A stretch of 35,612 bases of DNA, from NCBI RefSeq assembly GCF_004348315.1, contig NZ_SMKC01000037.1, positions 1 to 35,612 on the forward strand, written 5' to 3'. How positions within the stretch are numbered: the stretch's first letter is position 1; every line of letters starts with the position of its first letter. Under the pieces are notes generated by a model, which did not search any database, had not been told where the DNA came from, and saw only the letters and a program-made list of their open reading frames with translations. Position numbers and translations under genes: made by a program. The DNA comes from Streptomyces sp. 8K308 (lineage in GTDB: Bacteria > Actinomycetota > Actinomycetes > Streptomycetales > Streptomycetaceae). Below, piece by piece: positions 1 to 7,729 of this stretch.

Positions 1-331
1 CCGGCGTTTCGACGCACAGCCGCAGCCTGGGGCTGAGCGGTCGCGCGTCGTCGACGAGGCCGAGCACGGCCACGGCCGCGGCGGCGCCGAGGAGGACCCC
101 CAACGCCGGGTCGAGCAGGCCGCCGGCGAGCGCGGTGCCGGCACCCATGGTGAGCGTGGCCACGGCGACCGCGACGCCGCCGAGGTACGGCGTCGGCGCG
201 GCGTGCGCCTTCTGGACGCCGGGCCGGTCGGTCAGGTCGTGGCGGAGAGCGAGGCGCCGCAGCGGCTCCGTCAGCAGCACCACGATCATCAGTGCGGCGC
301 CGGCGGCAACCGCGGCGAGCGAGGGGTTCAT
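1..331 (-). CDS. WecA/TagO/MraY-like undecaprenyl-phosphate sugar-1-phosphate transferase (partial)
   Basis: Only the first 110 residues are inside the window; the C-terminus lies beyond position 1. The family moves a sugar-1-phosphate (usually GlcNAc-1-P) from a UDP-sugar to the membrane carrier undecaprenyl phosphate, the priming step of many wall and capsule polymers. Visible are a first membrane helix (about residues 5-23), the cytoplasmic DRPG..K.H..PTPYLGG segment (about residues 35-53) typical of the family, two more hydrophobic helices, and the GLVDD aspartate pair near residue 95. The ATG at 329-331 overlaps the stop of the upstream SDR gene (ATGA overlap), so the two are translationally coupled. 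As first committed step, it fits the polysaccharide locus that follows. Substrate cannot be told from this fragment. Confidence 0.85.
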   Translation of the reverse strand, partial: MNPSLAAVAAGAALMIVVLLTEPLRRLALRHDLTDRPGVQKAHAAPTPYLGGVAVAVATLTMGAGTALAGGLLDPALGVLLGAAAAVAVLGLVDDARPLSPRLRLCVETP

Positions 332-1392
332 CTGCTGTCCTCCGCGACCGGCGCCGAGGGAGCGGCCGGCCTTCGCCGACCCGGGACTCCCGGCGCGTCC
401 GCCGGTTCGGTGCCGTCCTGCTGCTCACGGGCCTCAGCGATGGCGGCCGCCATCACCTCGGCGAGGGAGTGCTGGGGCCGCCATCCGGTCAGCTCGCGCA
501 ACTTCGTGGTGTCGGGCAGTCTGCGTTCCATGTCCTCGAAGCCCGGGCCATACGCCTCGTCGTAGGACAGCTGTCGTACCGTCGACGCGCTCCCAGCCTG
601 GGCGATCATCCGTTCGGCGAGCTCACCGACGGAGATTTCCTCCTCACCCCCGATGTTGAACGTCTCCCCGTCCGCGGCCGGGTTGTCCAGCAGGAGCAGC
701 AACGCCGCCACCGCGTCGGCCACGTGGAGGAAGCAGCGCCGCTGGCGGCCGGCCCCGTGGACGGTCAGGGGGGACCCGGCGACCGCCTGGCGGGCGAAAC
801 GCGGGACGACCATGCCGTAGGCCGGGCTCTGCCGAGGGCCGACGACGTTGAAGAACCGGACGATGGTGGTCTTCAGACCCCGCTCACGGTGGTAGAGGTT
901 GGCCAGCACCTCGTCCACGGCCTTCGCGGTGCTGTACGACCACCGGGCAACCGACGGGCTGCCAAGGATGCGATCGGCCATCTCACCGAGCGCGCCATGT
1001 GAATTCTTGCCGTAGATCTCCGACGTGCTCGCCAGCAGGACTCCGCAGCCGTGGCGATGCGCCGCGTCGATGACGGTCTCGGTGCCTCGGATGTTCGTGA
1101 TGAACGACGTCAGCGGCTGTTCGATGATCAGTTTGACCCCGACGGCTGCGGCGAGGTGCACCACGGCGTCACATTCCCGTGTCAACGCGTCCACCAGCGT
1201 GGCGTCGAGCACGGAGCCGTGAACGAACCGGAACGCGCTGTGCTTCCTGGCCGTCGCCAGGTTCTCCGCGCGCCCGGTGGAGAGGTTGTCGAGTACCACC
1301 ACCCGCCTGCCCGCCGTCAGCAGGCCATCGACGAGATGCGAGCCGATGAATCCTGCCCCGCCCGTGACAAGGTACGTCATGCGGTCATTCAT
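328..1392 (-). CDS. NAD-dependent nucleotide-sugar epimerase/dehydratase (extended SDR)
   Basis: 354 aa cytoplasmic enzyme of the extended short-chain dehydrogenase family. The NAD-binding TGGAGFIGSHL motif is at residues 10-20, a serine region ASTSEIYG at 121-128 and the catalytic Y153xxxK157 (YSTAK) follow; NVVGPRQ and FNIGG are typical of UDP-sugar epimerases and UXS-like decarboxylases. I chose ATG 1392, which has GGAG about 10 nt upstream, over an in-frame start at 1434. It is divergent from the UDP-HexNAc dehydrogenase at 1607, a pairing that recalls TviB/TviC, where the SDR 4-epimerises UDP-GlcNAcA to UDP-GalNAcA. That substrate is inference; UDP-Glc/GlcNAc 4-epimerase or UXS-like activity is also possible. 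It is coupled by a 4-nt overlap to the downstream WecA-like gene. Confidence 0.88.
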   Translation of the reverse strand: MNDRMTYLVTGGAGFIGSHLVDGLLTAGRRVVVLDNLSTGRAENLATARKHSAFRFVHGSVLDATLVDALTRECDAVVHLAAAVGVKLIIEQPLTSFITNIRGTETVIDAAHRHGCGVLLASTSEIYGKNSHGALGEMADRILGSPSVARWSYSTAKAVDEVLANLYHRERGLKTTIVRFFNVVGPRQSPAYGMVVPRFARQAVAGSPLTVHGAGRQRRCFLHVADAVAALLLLLDNPAADGETFNIGGEEEISVGELAERMIAQAGSASTVRQLSYDEAYGPGFEDMERRLPDTTKLRELTGWRPQHSLAEVMAAAIAEAREQQDGTEPADAPGVPGRRRPAAPSAPVAEDSR

Positions 1393-1606
1393 AGAGCCGT
1401 CACTCCGCTCTCTGGGGAATTGCGAGTCACCCAATTGTCACCGCTGATGGAGTGGTGGCCACTCGCTCTTTTCGGATATGCACCCGGTTACCCAGTAAGA
1501 GTGAACCTCGGTTCTCGGTTGAGTAGCCGCACCGTCTTGCGCACATACAACCCGAAGGAAATCACGTGGACTTGGGGGCATCGTAGTATTTTTGGAGGGG
1601 TGGGCT
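1393..1606. promoter_or_regulatory. Divergent intergenic region between SDR and dehydrogenase operons
   Basis: 214 bp, more AT-rich than the flanking genes, and the only place from which the two outward operons can start. A TAGTAT hexamer at 1584-1589 just before the GGAGGGG ribosome site could be a -10, but no convincing -35 is seen at the right distance. No hairpin or operator recognised. Confidence 0.4.
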
Positions 1607-2890
1607 GTGTATAGCGACAGTCGCGGCAGGCGTCAGAAGTTGGTGGTCGTCGGACAGGGATATGTAGGACTTCCCCTGGCCGTACGGGCCGTGGAATGCG
1701 GATTCACCGTGATTGGGCTCGACACCGACGCACTGCGGGTCAAGCACCTGGAGTCTGGTGATTCGTACGTCGAGGATGTCAGCGACGCACGGCTGGAGGC
1801 CGCGCTCGCCACCGGCCGGTACCACCCGACGACCGACCATGATGAGGCCGCCGACTTCGACGTCTGCACGATCAGTGTGCCGACGCCGCTGCGCGATGGC
1901 GTCCCCGACCTGCGCCACGTCCAGCGTGCGGGCCTGAACCTGGCGCCCCACATCACGCCGGGCGCCACCGTGATCCTGGAGTCGACCACCTATCCGGGCA
2001 CCACCGAGTGCCTGCTGCGGCGGCTGCTGGAGGACGGCAGCGGCCTGCAGGCCGGCTCCGACTTCCACCTGGGCTACAGCCCTGAACGGATCGACCCCGG
2101 CAACACCCGCTGGCGGCTGGAGAACACCCCCAAGGTGGTCGCCGGCATCGATGCCGCCTCGCTGCGCAGTATCGAGCGCTTCTACGGCCGCCTTGTGGAG
2201 CGCACCGTGCCCGTGGGCTCCTGCCGCACCGCCGAGCTGTGCAAGCTGCTGGAGAACACCTTCCGACACGTCAACATCGCACTGGTCAACGAGCTGGCCA
2301 TGGTCTCCAGATCGCTGGACGCCGACATCTGGGAGGCCATCGAGGCCGCCGCGACCAAGCCGTTCGGATTCATGCCGTTCCGCCCGGGCCCCGGCGTGGG
2401 AGGGCACTGCCTGCCGGTCGACCCCTGTTACCTGTCCTGGCAGGTCAGGCGCCTGTTGCGACAGGACGTCAGGACCATCCAGCTGGCGAACGAGATCAAC
2501 GGCGCCATGCCCGACCACGTCGTGGCACGGATCAGCCGGGGCCTGAACGCGCGCGGCAAGCCGGTCAACGGCTCCCGCGTCCTGCAACTGGGCCTGGCCT
2601 ACAAGAAGAACACCGGCGACATTCGCGAGTCGCCGGCCCTCGCGCTGGCACGGTCCCTGGTCGGGCTCGGCGCCCGAGTGGTCGCCGTGGAGCCGCACAC
2701 CGACTCCGCGCTGCTGCCCCAGGACATCACCCGCGTCCAGTTGACCGAGGCCGAGGTCCGCGCGGCCGACGCGGTGGTGGTCGCCACCGACCACGACGCC
2801 TTCGACTACGCGCTCGTCGAGCGGGCAGGGGCGTACGTGTTCGACACGCGCAACCGCTGCCGCCGCGGTGAGAACGTCGAGGTGTTGTAG
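1607..2890 (+). CDS. UDP-N-acetyl-hexosamine 6-dehydrogenase (WbpA/TviB/WecC-like)
   Basis: 427 aa. Enzymes of this family oxidise C6 of a UDP-HexNAc (UDP-GlcNAc or UDP-ManNAc) to a uronic acid with two NAD+. Seen: N-terminal Rossmann motif VVVGQGYVGLPLA near residues 10-22; the middle-domain CKLLENTFR segment carrying the active-site Lys/Asn; the GPGVGGHCLPVDPCYLSW block with the catalytic cysteine (in GGHC) that resembles the UDP-HexNAc branch more than UDP-glucose dehydrogenase; and a C-terminal domain starting LGLAYKKNTGDIRESPA. GTG 1607 is preferred because GGAGGGG at 1594-1600 lies 6 nt upstream; a TTG at 1592 would place the ribosome site inside the gene. The flippase gene follows after 3 nt. 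It supplies an activated amino-sugar uronate for the polymer; which HexNAc is used is not settled. Confidence 0.9.
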   Translation: MYSDSRGRRQKLVVVGQGYVGLPLAVRAVECGFTVIGLDTDALRVKHLESGDSYVEDVSDARLEAALATGRYHPTTDHDEAADFDVCTISVPTPLRDGVPDLRHVQRAGLNLAPHITPGATVILESTTYPGTTECLLRRLLEDGSGLQAGSDFHLGYSPERIDPGNTRWRLENTPKVVAGIDAASLRSIERFYGRLVERTVPVGSCRTAELCKLLENTFRHVNIALVNELAMVSRSLDADIWEAIEAAATKPFGFMPFRPGPGVGGHCLPVDPCYLSWQVRRLLRQDVRTIQLANEINGAMPDHVVARISRGLNARGKPVNGSRVLQLGLAYKKNTGDIRESPALALARSLVGLGARVVAVEPHTDSALLPQDITRVQLTEAEVRAADAVVVATDHDAFDYALVERAGAYVFDTRNRCRRGENVEVL

Positions 2891-2893
2891 GGC

Positions 2894-4336
2894 GTGCCCG
2901 GCGGATCATCGGGCACCGCTCCGGTGGGCACCCCGCGGGCGCGAGCCGCGGGCATCCCGCGCCCGTGGCTGCCATACCGGCGCCACCTCGCCGCGTTCGC
3001 CTCGCTCAGCGCCGCCGGCCAGGTTGAGTCGGTGCTGTCGTTCGTCACCACCGCCATGCTGGTCCGGCTCGCCGGTGCGGCGGAGGCGGGGCAGGTGTTC
3101 TTCGCGCAGTCCGTGGCGACGGTCTGGTTTCTGGTGTGGGACCCACGCATGGAGGACGCCATGCAGCACTTCGTGCCCGCCGCGCGACGGGGCGGCCCGG
3201 GCCGAGGTACCCGGCTCTACCACCGGTTGCTGCGCGTGGACGTCGCGACGGGCGCGGTGGCCACGGTTGTCGGCGTGGCGGCCGCGATCGCCGTCGCCGC
3301 CTCCGGAGCGCTTCCCGACGGACAGGGCACGTTCCTGGTGTTGGCGGTGCTGGCAGCGGGCACGGCCACTCCCTCAGGTAGTGCGTCGGCCGGCTATGCC
3401 CTCGCCGACCGGCTGTCCCGGCTCGGTGGAATACGCGTGGCGCTGGCCCTGGTTGGGTGCGTGGTGACGCTGCTGGCCCTGCTGGCCGCCGGACCGGCCG
3501 GCTACCTGGCGGCGGGCGCGGTCTCCGGCCTGGCGACGACGGCCCTGCTTACCGCTGACGCCTGCCGCCACGTGCGCCGGGCCTGTGGCGTTCCTCGCGG
3601 CGGAGTCGGTGGGGGAGGTGACGAAGAGGGCGACGCCCGGCTGCCCGGAGGCCTGGTCCCCTTCGTGATGAAGAGTTCGGCCACCGCGTCGGTGGCCGTG
3701 GCCGCCGAGAACGGGGTCTCGTTGCTGGCCGGGCTGCTCGGCGGACCCACCCTCGTGACGTACCTCAAGGTCGTCGCCGCCCCTGGACGCCTCCTCGCCA
3801 GCGTCATCAACCCCGTGTCCGCTCAACTTCACCCGCGCCTGGCGCGGGCACGTGCCTGTGGGCGCCGTGCGGCGGTCATGCGTGACGCGCTCCGCTCCAG
3901 CGCCGTGACATCGGCCGTGGGTGGGGCCGGCGTGGCGGTGGCGGTTCCCCTGTCCGGTCCGGTGCTCGGCCTTGTCTACGGCCCGGCGTACACGGCACTG
4001 GCCACGCCCGCCGTGGTGCTGCTGGCCGCAGCCGCGCTGCGGGGCACGGTCGTGTGGGGGAAGGTGCTGCCATCGGCACTGGGCCGCCCCGGTGTCCGGC
4101 TGGCGTTCGTGACGGCCGAGGGCCTGGGTCTGATGGGGCTGCTGGTGGTCGCGGCCCGGAGTTGGTCAGGCGCCTCGGCCGTGACCGCGGCTTTCGCCTG
4201 GGGCTCGCTGTGCCTGGTGGCCCTCAGCACCGTCGGCTGGTTCGCCGCCCTGCGGTCTCTCGTCAGGGCGATGCCCCCGCCACGTGGCCCGGCGGAGCCG
4301 AGCCGCGACGTGGCGGCGGAGGATTCTCCTTCTTGA
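2894..4336 (+). CDS. Polysaccharide repeat-unit flippase (Wzx-like, MOP superfamily)
   Basis: 480 aa integral membrane protein with about 12-14 hydrophobic helices spread along its length. It resembles oligosaccharide flippases, which move undecaprenyl-diphosphate-linked repeat units across the membrane. The pattern of two helical halves around a cytoplasmic loop (about residues 225-250, rich in Gly, Asp and Glu) fits the MOP fold. The start is a GTG 3 nt after the stop of the dehydrogenase, so the two form an operon with coupled translation. Its last 74 nt overlap the 3' end of the convergent polymerase gene. Family members diverge strongly, so a related exporter role cannot be excluded, but the neighbouring polymerase, glycosyltransferases and priming enzyme support Wzx. 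Confidence 0.78.
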   Translation: MPGGSSGTAPVGTPRARAAGIPRPWLPYRRHLAAFASLSAAGQVESVLSFVTTAMLVRLAGAAEAGQVFFAQSVATVWFLVWDPRMEDAMQHFVPAARRGGPGRGTRLYHRLLRVDVATGAVATVVGVAAAIAVAASGALPDGQGTFLVLAVLAAGTATPSGSASAGYALADRLSRLGGIRVALALVGCVVTLLALLAAGPAGYLAAGAVSGLATTALLTADACRHVRRACGVPRGGVGGGGDEEGDARLPGGLVPFVMKSSATASVAVAAENGVSLLAGLLGGPTLVTYLKVVAAPGRLLASVINPVSAQLHPRLARARACGRRAAVMRDALRSSAVTSAVGGAGVAVAVPLSGPVLGLVYGPAYTALATPAVVLLAAAALRGTVVWGKVLPSALGRPGVRLAFVTAEGLGLMGLLVVAARSWSGASAVTAAFAWGSLCLVALSTVGWFAALRSLVRAMPPPRGPAEPSRDVAAEDSPS

Positions 4337-5651
4337 CCGACCCGTCACCGGACGGTGGGGCGTCCTCCCGGCCGAGACCCAGGCCGGCGTAGACGAAGAA
4401 CAGCAGCGTCAGCATGGAGCCGGCGAAGAACGTCATCTCGGAGAGGGACATGGTGAGCACGGCGACCGTGAACAGCAGCGGGGCGCCGCGGCGGGCGGCC
4501 AGCAGCGGGCCAAGCAGCGCGGCCAGAAACAGCGTCAGCAGCAGCAGGCCCGGGACTCCCGTGAAGGTGAAGACACTGACGAACAGGTTGTAGGGCCTGA
4601 CCTCTTCTGGAAGGTCCGACAGGTGCTGTCTGAGGTACTCCATGGACGAGATTTCCCCCCAGCCGCTCCCGAAGACGGGGTTGGCCAGGCCGTCGCGAAT
4701 CCCGTTGACGATGCTGTGTACCCGGTAGCCGACGCTGTCCCCGTTGAGTCCGAAACGCTGGGACACCGAGTCAACGATCTTGAACCCCAGCACCGCCATG
4801 CCCAGGAGGAGGGTCACGAGTTGGACCGGCGACAGCCTTGGCATCCGCCAGACGAGGAGCATGACGGCGGCTGCGAACCACACACCGCGGGTCTGCGTCA
4901 GGAAGATCCCGCCCAGCAGCGCCGCGGCGACGACCCAACGGCCGGTGAAACGGAGTTCGCCGCTGAGCAGGGGACACAGCGCCGCCAGCAGCAGCGCGCC
5001 GGTCTGCGCCGGATCGCCGATGTCCAGACCCACCAGCCGGGTCTGCCCCTGGAGCACACCGCCGGCGAGGTTGACCAGCGCGTAGCAGAGGACCACGCCG
5101 TAGACCACCCGCCGTTCGCTGGTCCCGCGACGCGACAGCGCCAGGAACACGGCGGCGTAGACGGCGATTCGCAGCAGCGGCGTGACCGAGGCCCCGGCGA
5201 TGGCTGTGGCCAGGACGGACCAGCCCAGGAAGAGCGCCAGGGACGGGCCGACCAGCCGGCGTGCCGCTCCCCGGCCCTCCTGACGTGGCGGCGCCGGCAC
5301 GCGCACCAGATACACCAGCAGCAGCAGGTCGCTGGCGAGCAGCGGCCCCATCACCGGGGCCGTGAGCGCGGCCGAGCCCAGCCCGTGGACCATCACGACG
5401 GCCGCTGCAAGCAGCACGCCGGGCGGCGGCAGCAGAGCGGCGACGACGGCAACTGCCCCGACCAGTAGGGCCACCTGCCACCCCGCGTCACCCCCCGCCT
5501 GGGCCGCCTCGGACTCCGGCGACGCCAGCAGACCGGCGACCAGATCGCTGTGCGCGACGAGGCCGTACATCAGCAGGAGCAGGCCCGTTACCGCCCCGAC
5601 CAGCGGCAGGGCGGCATCCCGGGACAGGTTCCGCATCACACGATGTCGCAC
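4263..5651 (-). CDS. O-antigen ligase/polymerase-family membrane protein (Wzy-like)
   Basis: 462 aa, about 11-12 predicted membrane helices. Two features are typical of the Wzy/WaaL family: the loop with FLTQTRGVW (near residue 250), like the conserved TxSRG segment, and the extracytoplasmic NPVFGSGWGE (near residue 325), like the hPllGvGwG motif. Such proteins join undecaprenyl-linked repeat units outside the membrane. The chosen GTG at 5651 has GGAGG 4 nt upstream; an ATG at 5636 is an alternative. The C-terminal 25 residues are charged and Pro-rich and overlap the end of the flippase gene on the other strand. The gene stands alone on the minus strand and is divergent from the GNAT operon. 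Polymerase is favoured over ligase because a flippase and no lipid A or O-antigen acceptor genes are present. Confidence 0.8.
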   Translation of the reverse strand: MRHRVMRNLSRDAALPLVGAVTGLLLLMYGLVAHSDLVAGLLASPESEAAQAGGDAGWQVALLVGAVAVVAALLPPPGVLLAAAVVMVHGLGSAALTAPVMGPLLASDLLLLVYLVRVPAPPRQEGRGAARRLVGPSLALFLGWSVLATAIAGASVTPLLRIAVYAAVFLALSRRGTSERRVVYGVVLCYALVNLAGGVLQGQTRLVGLDIGDPAQTGALLLAALCPLLSGELRFTGRWVVAAALLGGIFLTQTRGVWFAAAVMLLVWRMPRLSPVQLVTLLLGMAVLGFKIVDSVSQRFGLNGDSVGYRVHSIVNGIRDGLANPVFGSGWGEISSMEYLRQHLSDLPEEVRPYNLFVSVFTFTGVPGLLLLTLFLAALLGPLLAARRGAPLLFTVAVLTMSLSEMTFFAGSMLTLLFFVYAGLGLGREDAPPSGDGSVKKENPPPPRRGSAPPGHVAGASP

Positions 5652-5832
5652 GGTTCCTCCGCCTGCGCTTCCGACGACGGGCCGTGCTCAGTTTGCCGTG
5701 CCGCATGTCCTGAAGGGGTGTGCAAGCGGGTTAGATACGCCTTTCGGGTGAATCGTACGCAACATCCCCCATATGGCTCCATGGCGTGTCACTCTGATGA
5801 CAGAGGGCGACATCTCGACTCCGGGAGTCTGC
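5652..5832. promoter_or_regulatory. Divergent intergenic region, polymerase / GNAT operon
   Basis: 181 bp separating the minus-strand polymerase from the six-gene plus-strand operon. A TAGATA hexamer occurs around 5732-5737, but without a clear -35. The ribosome site of the downstream gene (GGGAG, 5823-5827) is the only firm signal. Confidence 0.35.
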
Positions 5833-6336
5833 ATGGACGGCAGGGCGGAATCGGACGCGGGCCACCCACCGCGGCAGCTGCTGCGGCTGGAGCATGTGGC
5901 GGACCATCTCCTTTTCGAGCTCGTCGAGGTGGAACGACGGGCCCACCAGGCCAGTAGCCACTATGACGACGAGCCGTGGCGGGCGGAGAACTTCACCCGC
6001 GCGCTGCCCGGCAAGCGAGAGCTGAGCCTCGTCGCCGTGGTCCGGGACAGGCCGGTCGGCTTCCTCATCGCCTCCCGGCAGCAGCACGTGACGCACATCC
6101 ACCGGCTGGCCACCGACCCCGGCCAGTGGCGCACCGGCACCGCCTCCCAGCTGCTCGACCGCTTCCTCGCCGAGGTCTCGGGGACCGTGACCGTCGTCTG
6201 CGACCCGCGCAACAAGCCGGCGCTCACGCTCTACGAGCGGGCGGGATTCCGCGTAACGGGCAGCACACCGGCCGGGAAGGCCGCGCTCGCGGCGGCGGGC
6301 CGTGCCGTGCCGCCCAGGACGTCGGCAGAACGCTGA
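5833..6336 (+). CDS. GNAT-family N-acetyltransferase
   Basis: 167 aa. The GCN5-related fold is recognised from a beta strand SLVAVVRDRPVGFLIA, followed by the acetyl-CoA motif A region HIHRLATDPGQWRTGTASQLL and the C-terminal NKPALTLYERAGFRVTGS block where the final helix-strand of GNATs lies. The motif A loop is Q-W-R-T-G-T, a variant of the common Q/R-x-x-G-x-G/A, so the cofactor site looks intact but slightly atypical. ATG 5833 has GGGAG 6 nt upstream; in-frame ATGs at 5773 and 5797 lack a ribosome site. First gene of an operon with a PIG-L deacetylase, 12 nt downstream, and a WbqC-like gene. By context it probably N-acylates an amino sugar of the polymer; substrate and acyl group are inference. 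Confidence 0.8.
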   Translation: MDGRAESDAGHPPRQLLRLEHVADHLLFELVEVERRAHQASSHYDDEPWRAENFTRALPGKRELSLVAVVRDRPVGFLIASRQQHVTHIHRLATDPGQWRTGTASQLLDRFLAEVSGTVTVVCDPRNKPALTLYERAGFRVTGSTPAGKAALAAAGRAVPPRTSAER

Positions 6337-6348
6337 GAGGACACCACG

Positions 6349-7017
6349 ATGCTCTGCAGTAACCCGATATTCGAGCGGAGTCTCTTCGTCGGGGCCCACC
6401 TCGACGACATCGAGCTCGCGGCCGCGGGCACCGCCGCCCGCCTGGTCAAGGCTGGGGCGCTGGTGCGCTTCCTGGTGATGAGCACCTCCGCGTACACCGC
6501 GTACGACGGCAGCCGCCACCGCGACGCCGACGTCGCGGTGGCGGAGGGGAGGGGAGCCGCCATGACCCTGGGCGTGAGGCAGCTTGACATCCTGGAGTTT
6601 CCCGCCAAGGACGTGGAGAACCACTCGACCGTGGTGGAGGCCATCAACGAGGTCGTCGACGATTTCAGACCCACCATGGTCTTCACCCACTGGCCGTTCG
6701 ACACACACCGGTCCCATGCCAACACCGCGCTCGCCACCATCGCCGCCGGCAGGTACTACAACTCCATCGTCATGTACGAGCCGATCACGCCCGCCGGGCG
6801 CAGCTACGTCGGCTTCCGTCCCCAGCTGTACGTCAACATCGACGACACCGTCGAGCTGAAGCTCCGGGCGTTGCGCCAGCACCGGTCGGAGTACGAGAAG
6901 TACGGTGGGGAGAAGTGGATCGAGGGTGTCGAGGCCCGCTCCCGCTACCGGGGCTACGAGATGGGCGCCCGGTACGGCGAGGCGTTCGAGATCTCCCGCA
7001 TGGAAGCCCTGATGTGA
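6349..7017 (+). CDS. PIG-L/LmbE-family sugar N-deacetylase
   Basis: 222 aa. Members of this zinc-dependent family remove N-acetyl groups from GlcNAc-containing substrates. The N-terminal strand carries VGAHLDDIELAAAG (residues 14-27), the metal-binding A-H-P-D-D-E motif in a variant form A-H-L-D-D-I-E; the second metal ligand block is FDTHRSHANT, with the paired His. The chain ends SRYRGYEMGARYGEAFEI, like the family's C-terminal substrate-pocket segment. The ribosome site is GAGAGGA, 8 nt before ATG. The gene sits between the GNAT and WbqC genes, so a deacetylate-then-reacylate step on one amino sugar is plausible. Close family members act on bacillithiol or mycothiol precursors, but the neighbours favour a polysaccharide substrate. 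Confidence 0.88.
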   Translation: MLCSNPIFERSLFVGAHLDDIELAAAGTAARLVKAGALVRFLVMSTSAYTAYDGSRHRDADVAVAEGRGAAMTLGVRQLDILEFPAKDVENHSTVVEAINEVVDDFRPTMVFTHWPFDTHRSHANTALATIAAGRYYNSIVMYEPITPAGRSYVGFRPQLYVNIDDTVELKLRALRQHRSEYEKYGGEKWIEGVEARSRYRGYEMGARYGEAFEISRMEALM

Positions 7018-7030
7018 TGGGGGCGGCATC

Positions 7031-7729
7031 GTGAGGGTCACCATCCACCAGCCCGAGCACCTGCCGTGGCTCGGCCTCCTCGCCAAGGTGGCCGCCTCTG
7101 ACCTGTGGATCGTGCTCGACTCGGTCCCGTACCGCAAGAACTACGTCCAGAACCGCAACCGGGTCCTGCTCGGTGGGCGTCCCACCTGGCTGACCGTACC
7201 CGTGTTCGCACCTCTCGGCACACCCATCCACGAGGTGCGGATCTACGAGGCGCCGCACTGGCGGCGGCGCTACCGGGGGCGGCTGACGCAGGCGCTCGCC
7301 GTCACCCCGGGCGCGAACCACATCGGACCTGTGCTGGAACTGATCGACGCGGCACCCGCCGGCGGCCACCTGGCCGACCTCAACCTCGACCTCGCCGCCT
7401 GGCTGCTGGCCCAGTTCGATGTCACGGTGCCCCGTGTACGCGCCTCCGCGCTCCGCATGGCCGGGACCCGGAGTGAGCTGCTGGTCAACCTGTGCCGGGC
7501 GGTGGGCGCCGACGAGTACCTCTCGGGCCCTTCCGGACGGGACTATCTGGACCTGGCGGCCTTCGCCGCGCAGGGCATCGCGGTGAGATTCTTCGACTTC
7601 GACCACCCCACGTACGACCAGGGCGACGCGCCGTTCGTGCCATGCCTCTCGGCGGTTGACGCCTGGGCACGGTTGGACCGACCCGAGTTGCCGTCGCTGC
7701 TGTCCCGCTATCGGCTCAGTCCCACATGA
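7031..7729 (+). CDS. WbqC-like family protein
   Basis: 232 aa. The start, IHQPEHLPWLGLLAKV, and the following DSVPYRKNYVQNRNRV and PTWLTVPV segments match the WbqC family, found in O-antigen and capsule loci next to amino-sugar enzymes. Its biochemical role is not firmly established; a role in modifying an amino-sugar amine has been proposed by context. GTG 7031 follows GGGGGCGG at short distance. The stop overlaps the ATG of the next glycosyltransferase (ATGA), so expression is coupled. No membrane segment or signal peptide: cytoplasmic. Its position right after a deacetylase and an acetyltransferase supports modification of a free amino group on the repeat unit. Confidence 0.85.
   Translation: MRVTIHQPEHLPWLGLLAKVAASDLWIVLDSVPYRKNYVQNRNRVLLGGRPTWLTVPVFAPLGTPIHEVRIYEAPHWRRRYRGRLTQALAVTPGANHIGPVLELIDAAPAGGHLADLNLDLAAWLLAQFDVTVPRVRASALRMAGTRSELLVNLCRAVGADEYLSGPSGRDYLDLAAFAAQGIAVRFFDFDHPTYDQGDAPFVPCLSAVDAWARLDRPELPSLLSRYRLSPT

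Noticed and set aside
1562..2794. 410-codon minus-strand frame opposite the UDP-HexNAc dehydrogenase
   Set aside because: The plus strand encodes a complete recognisable enzyme; the antisense frame has no motif.
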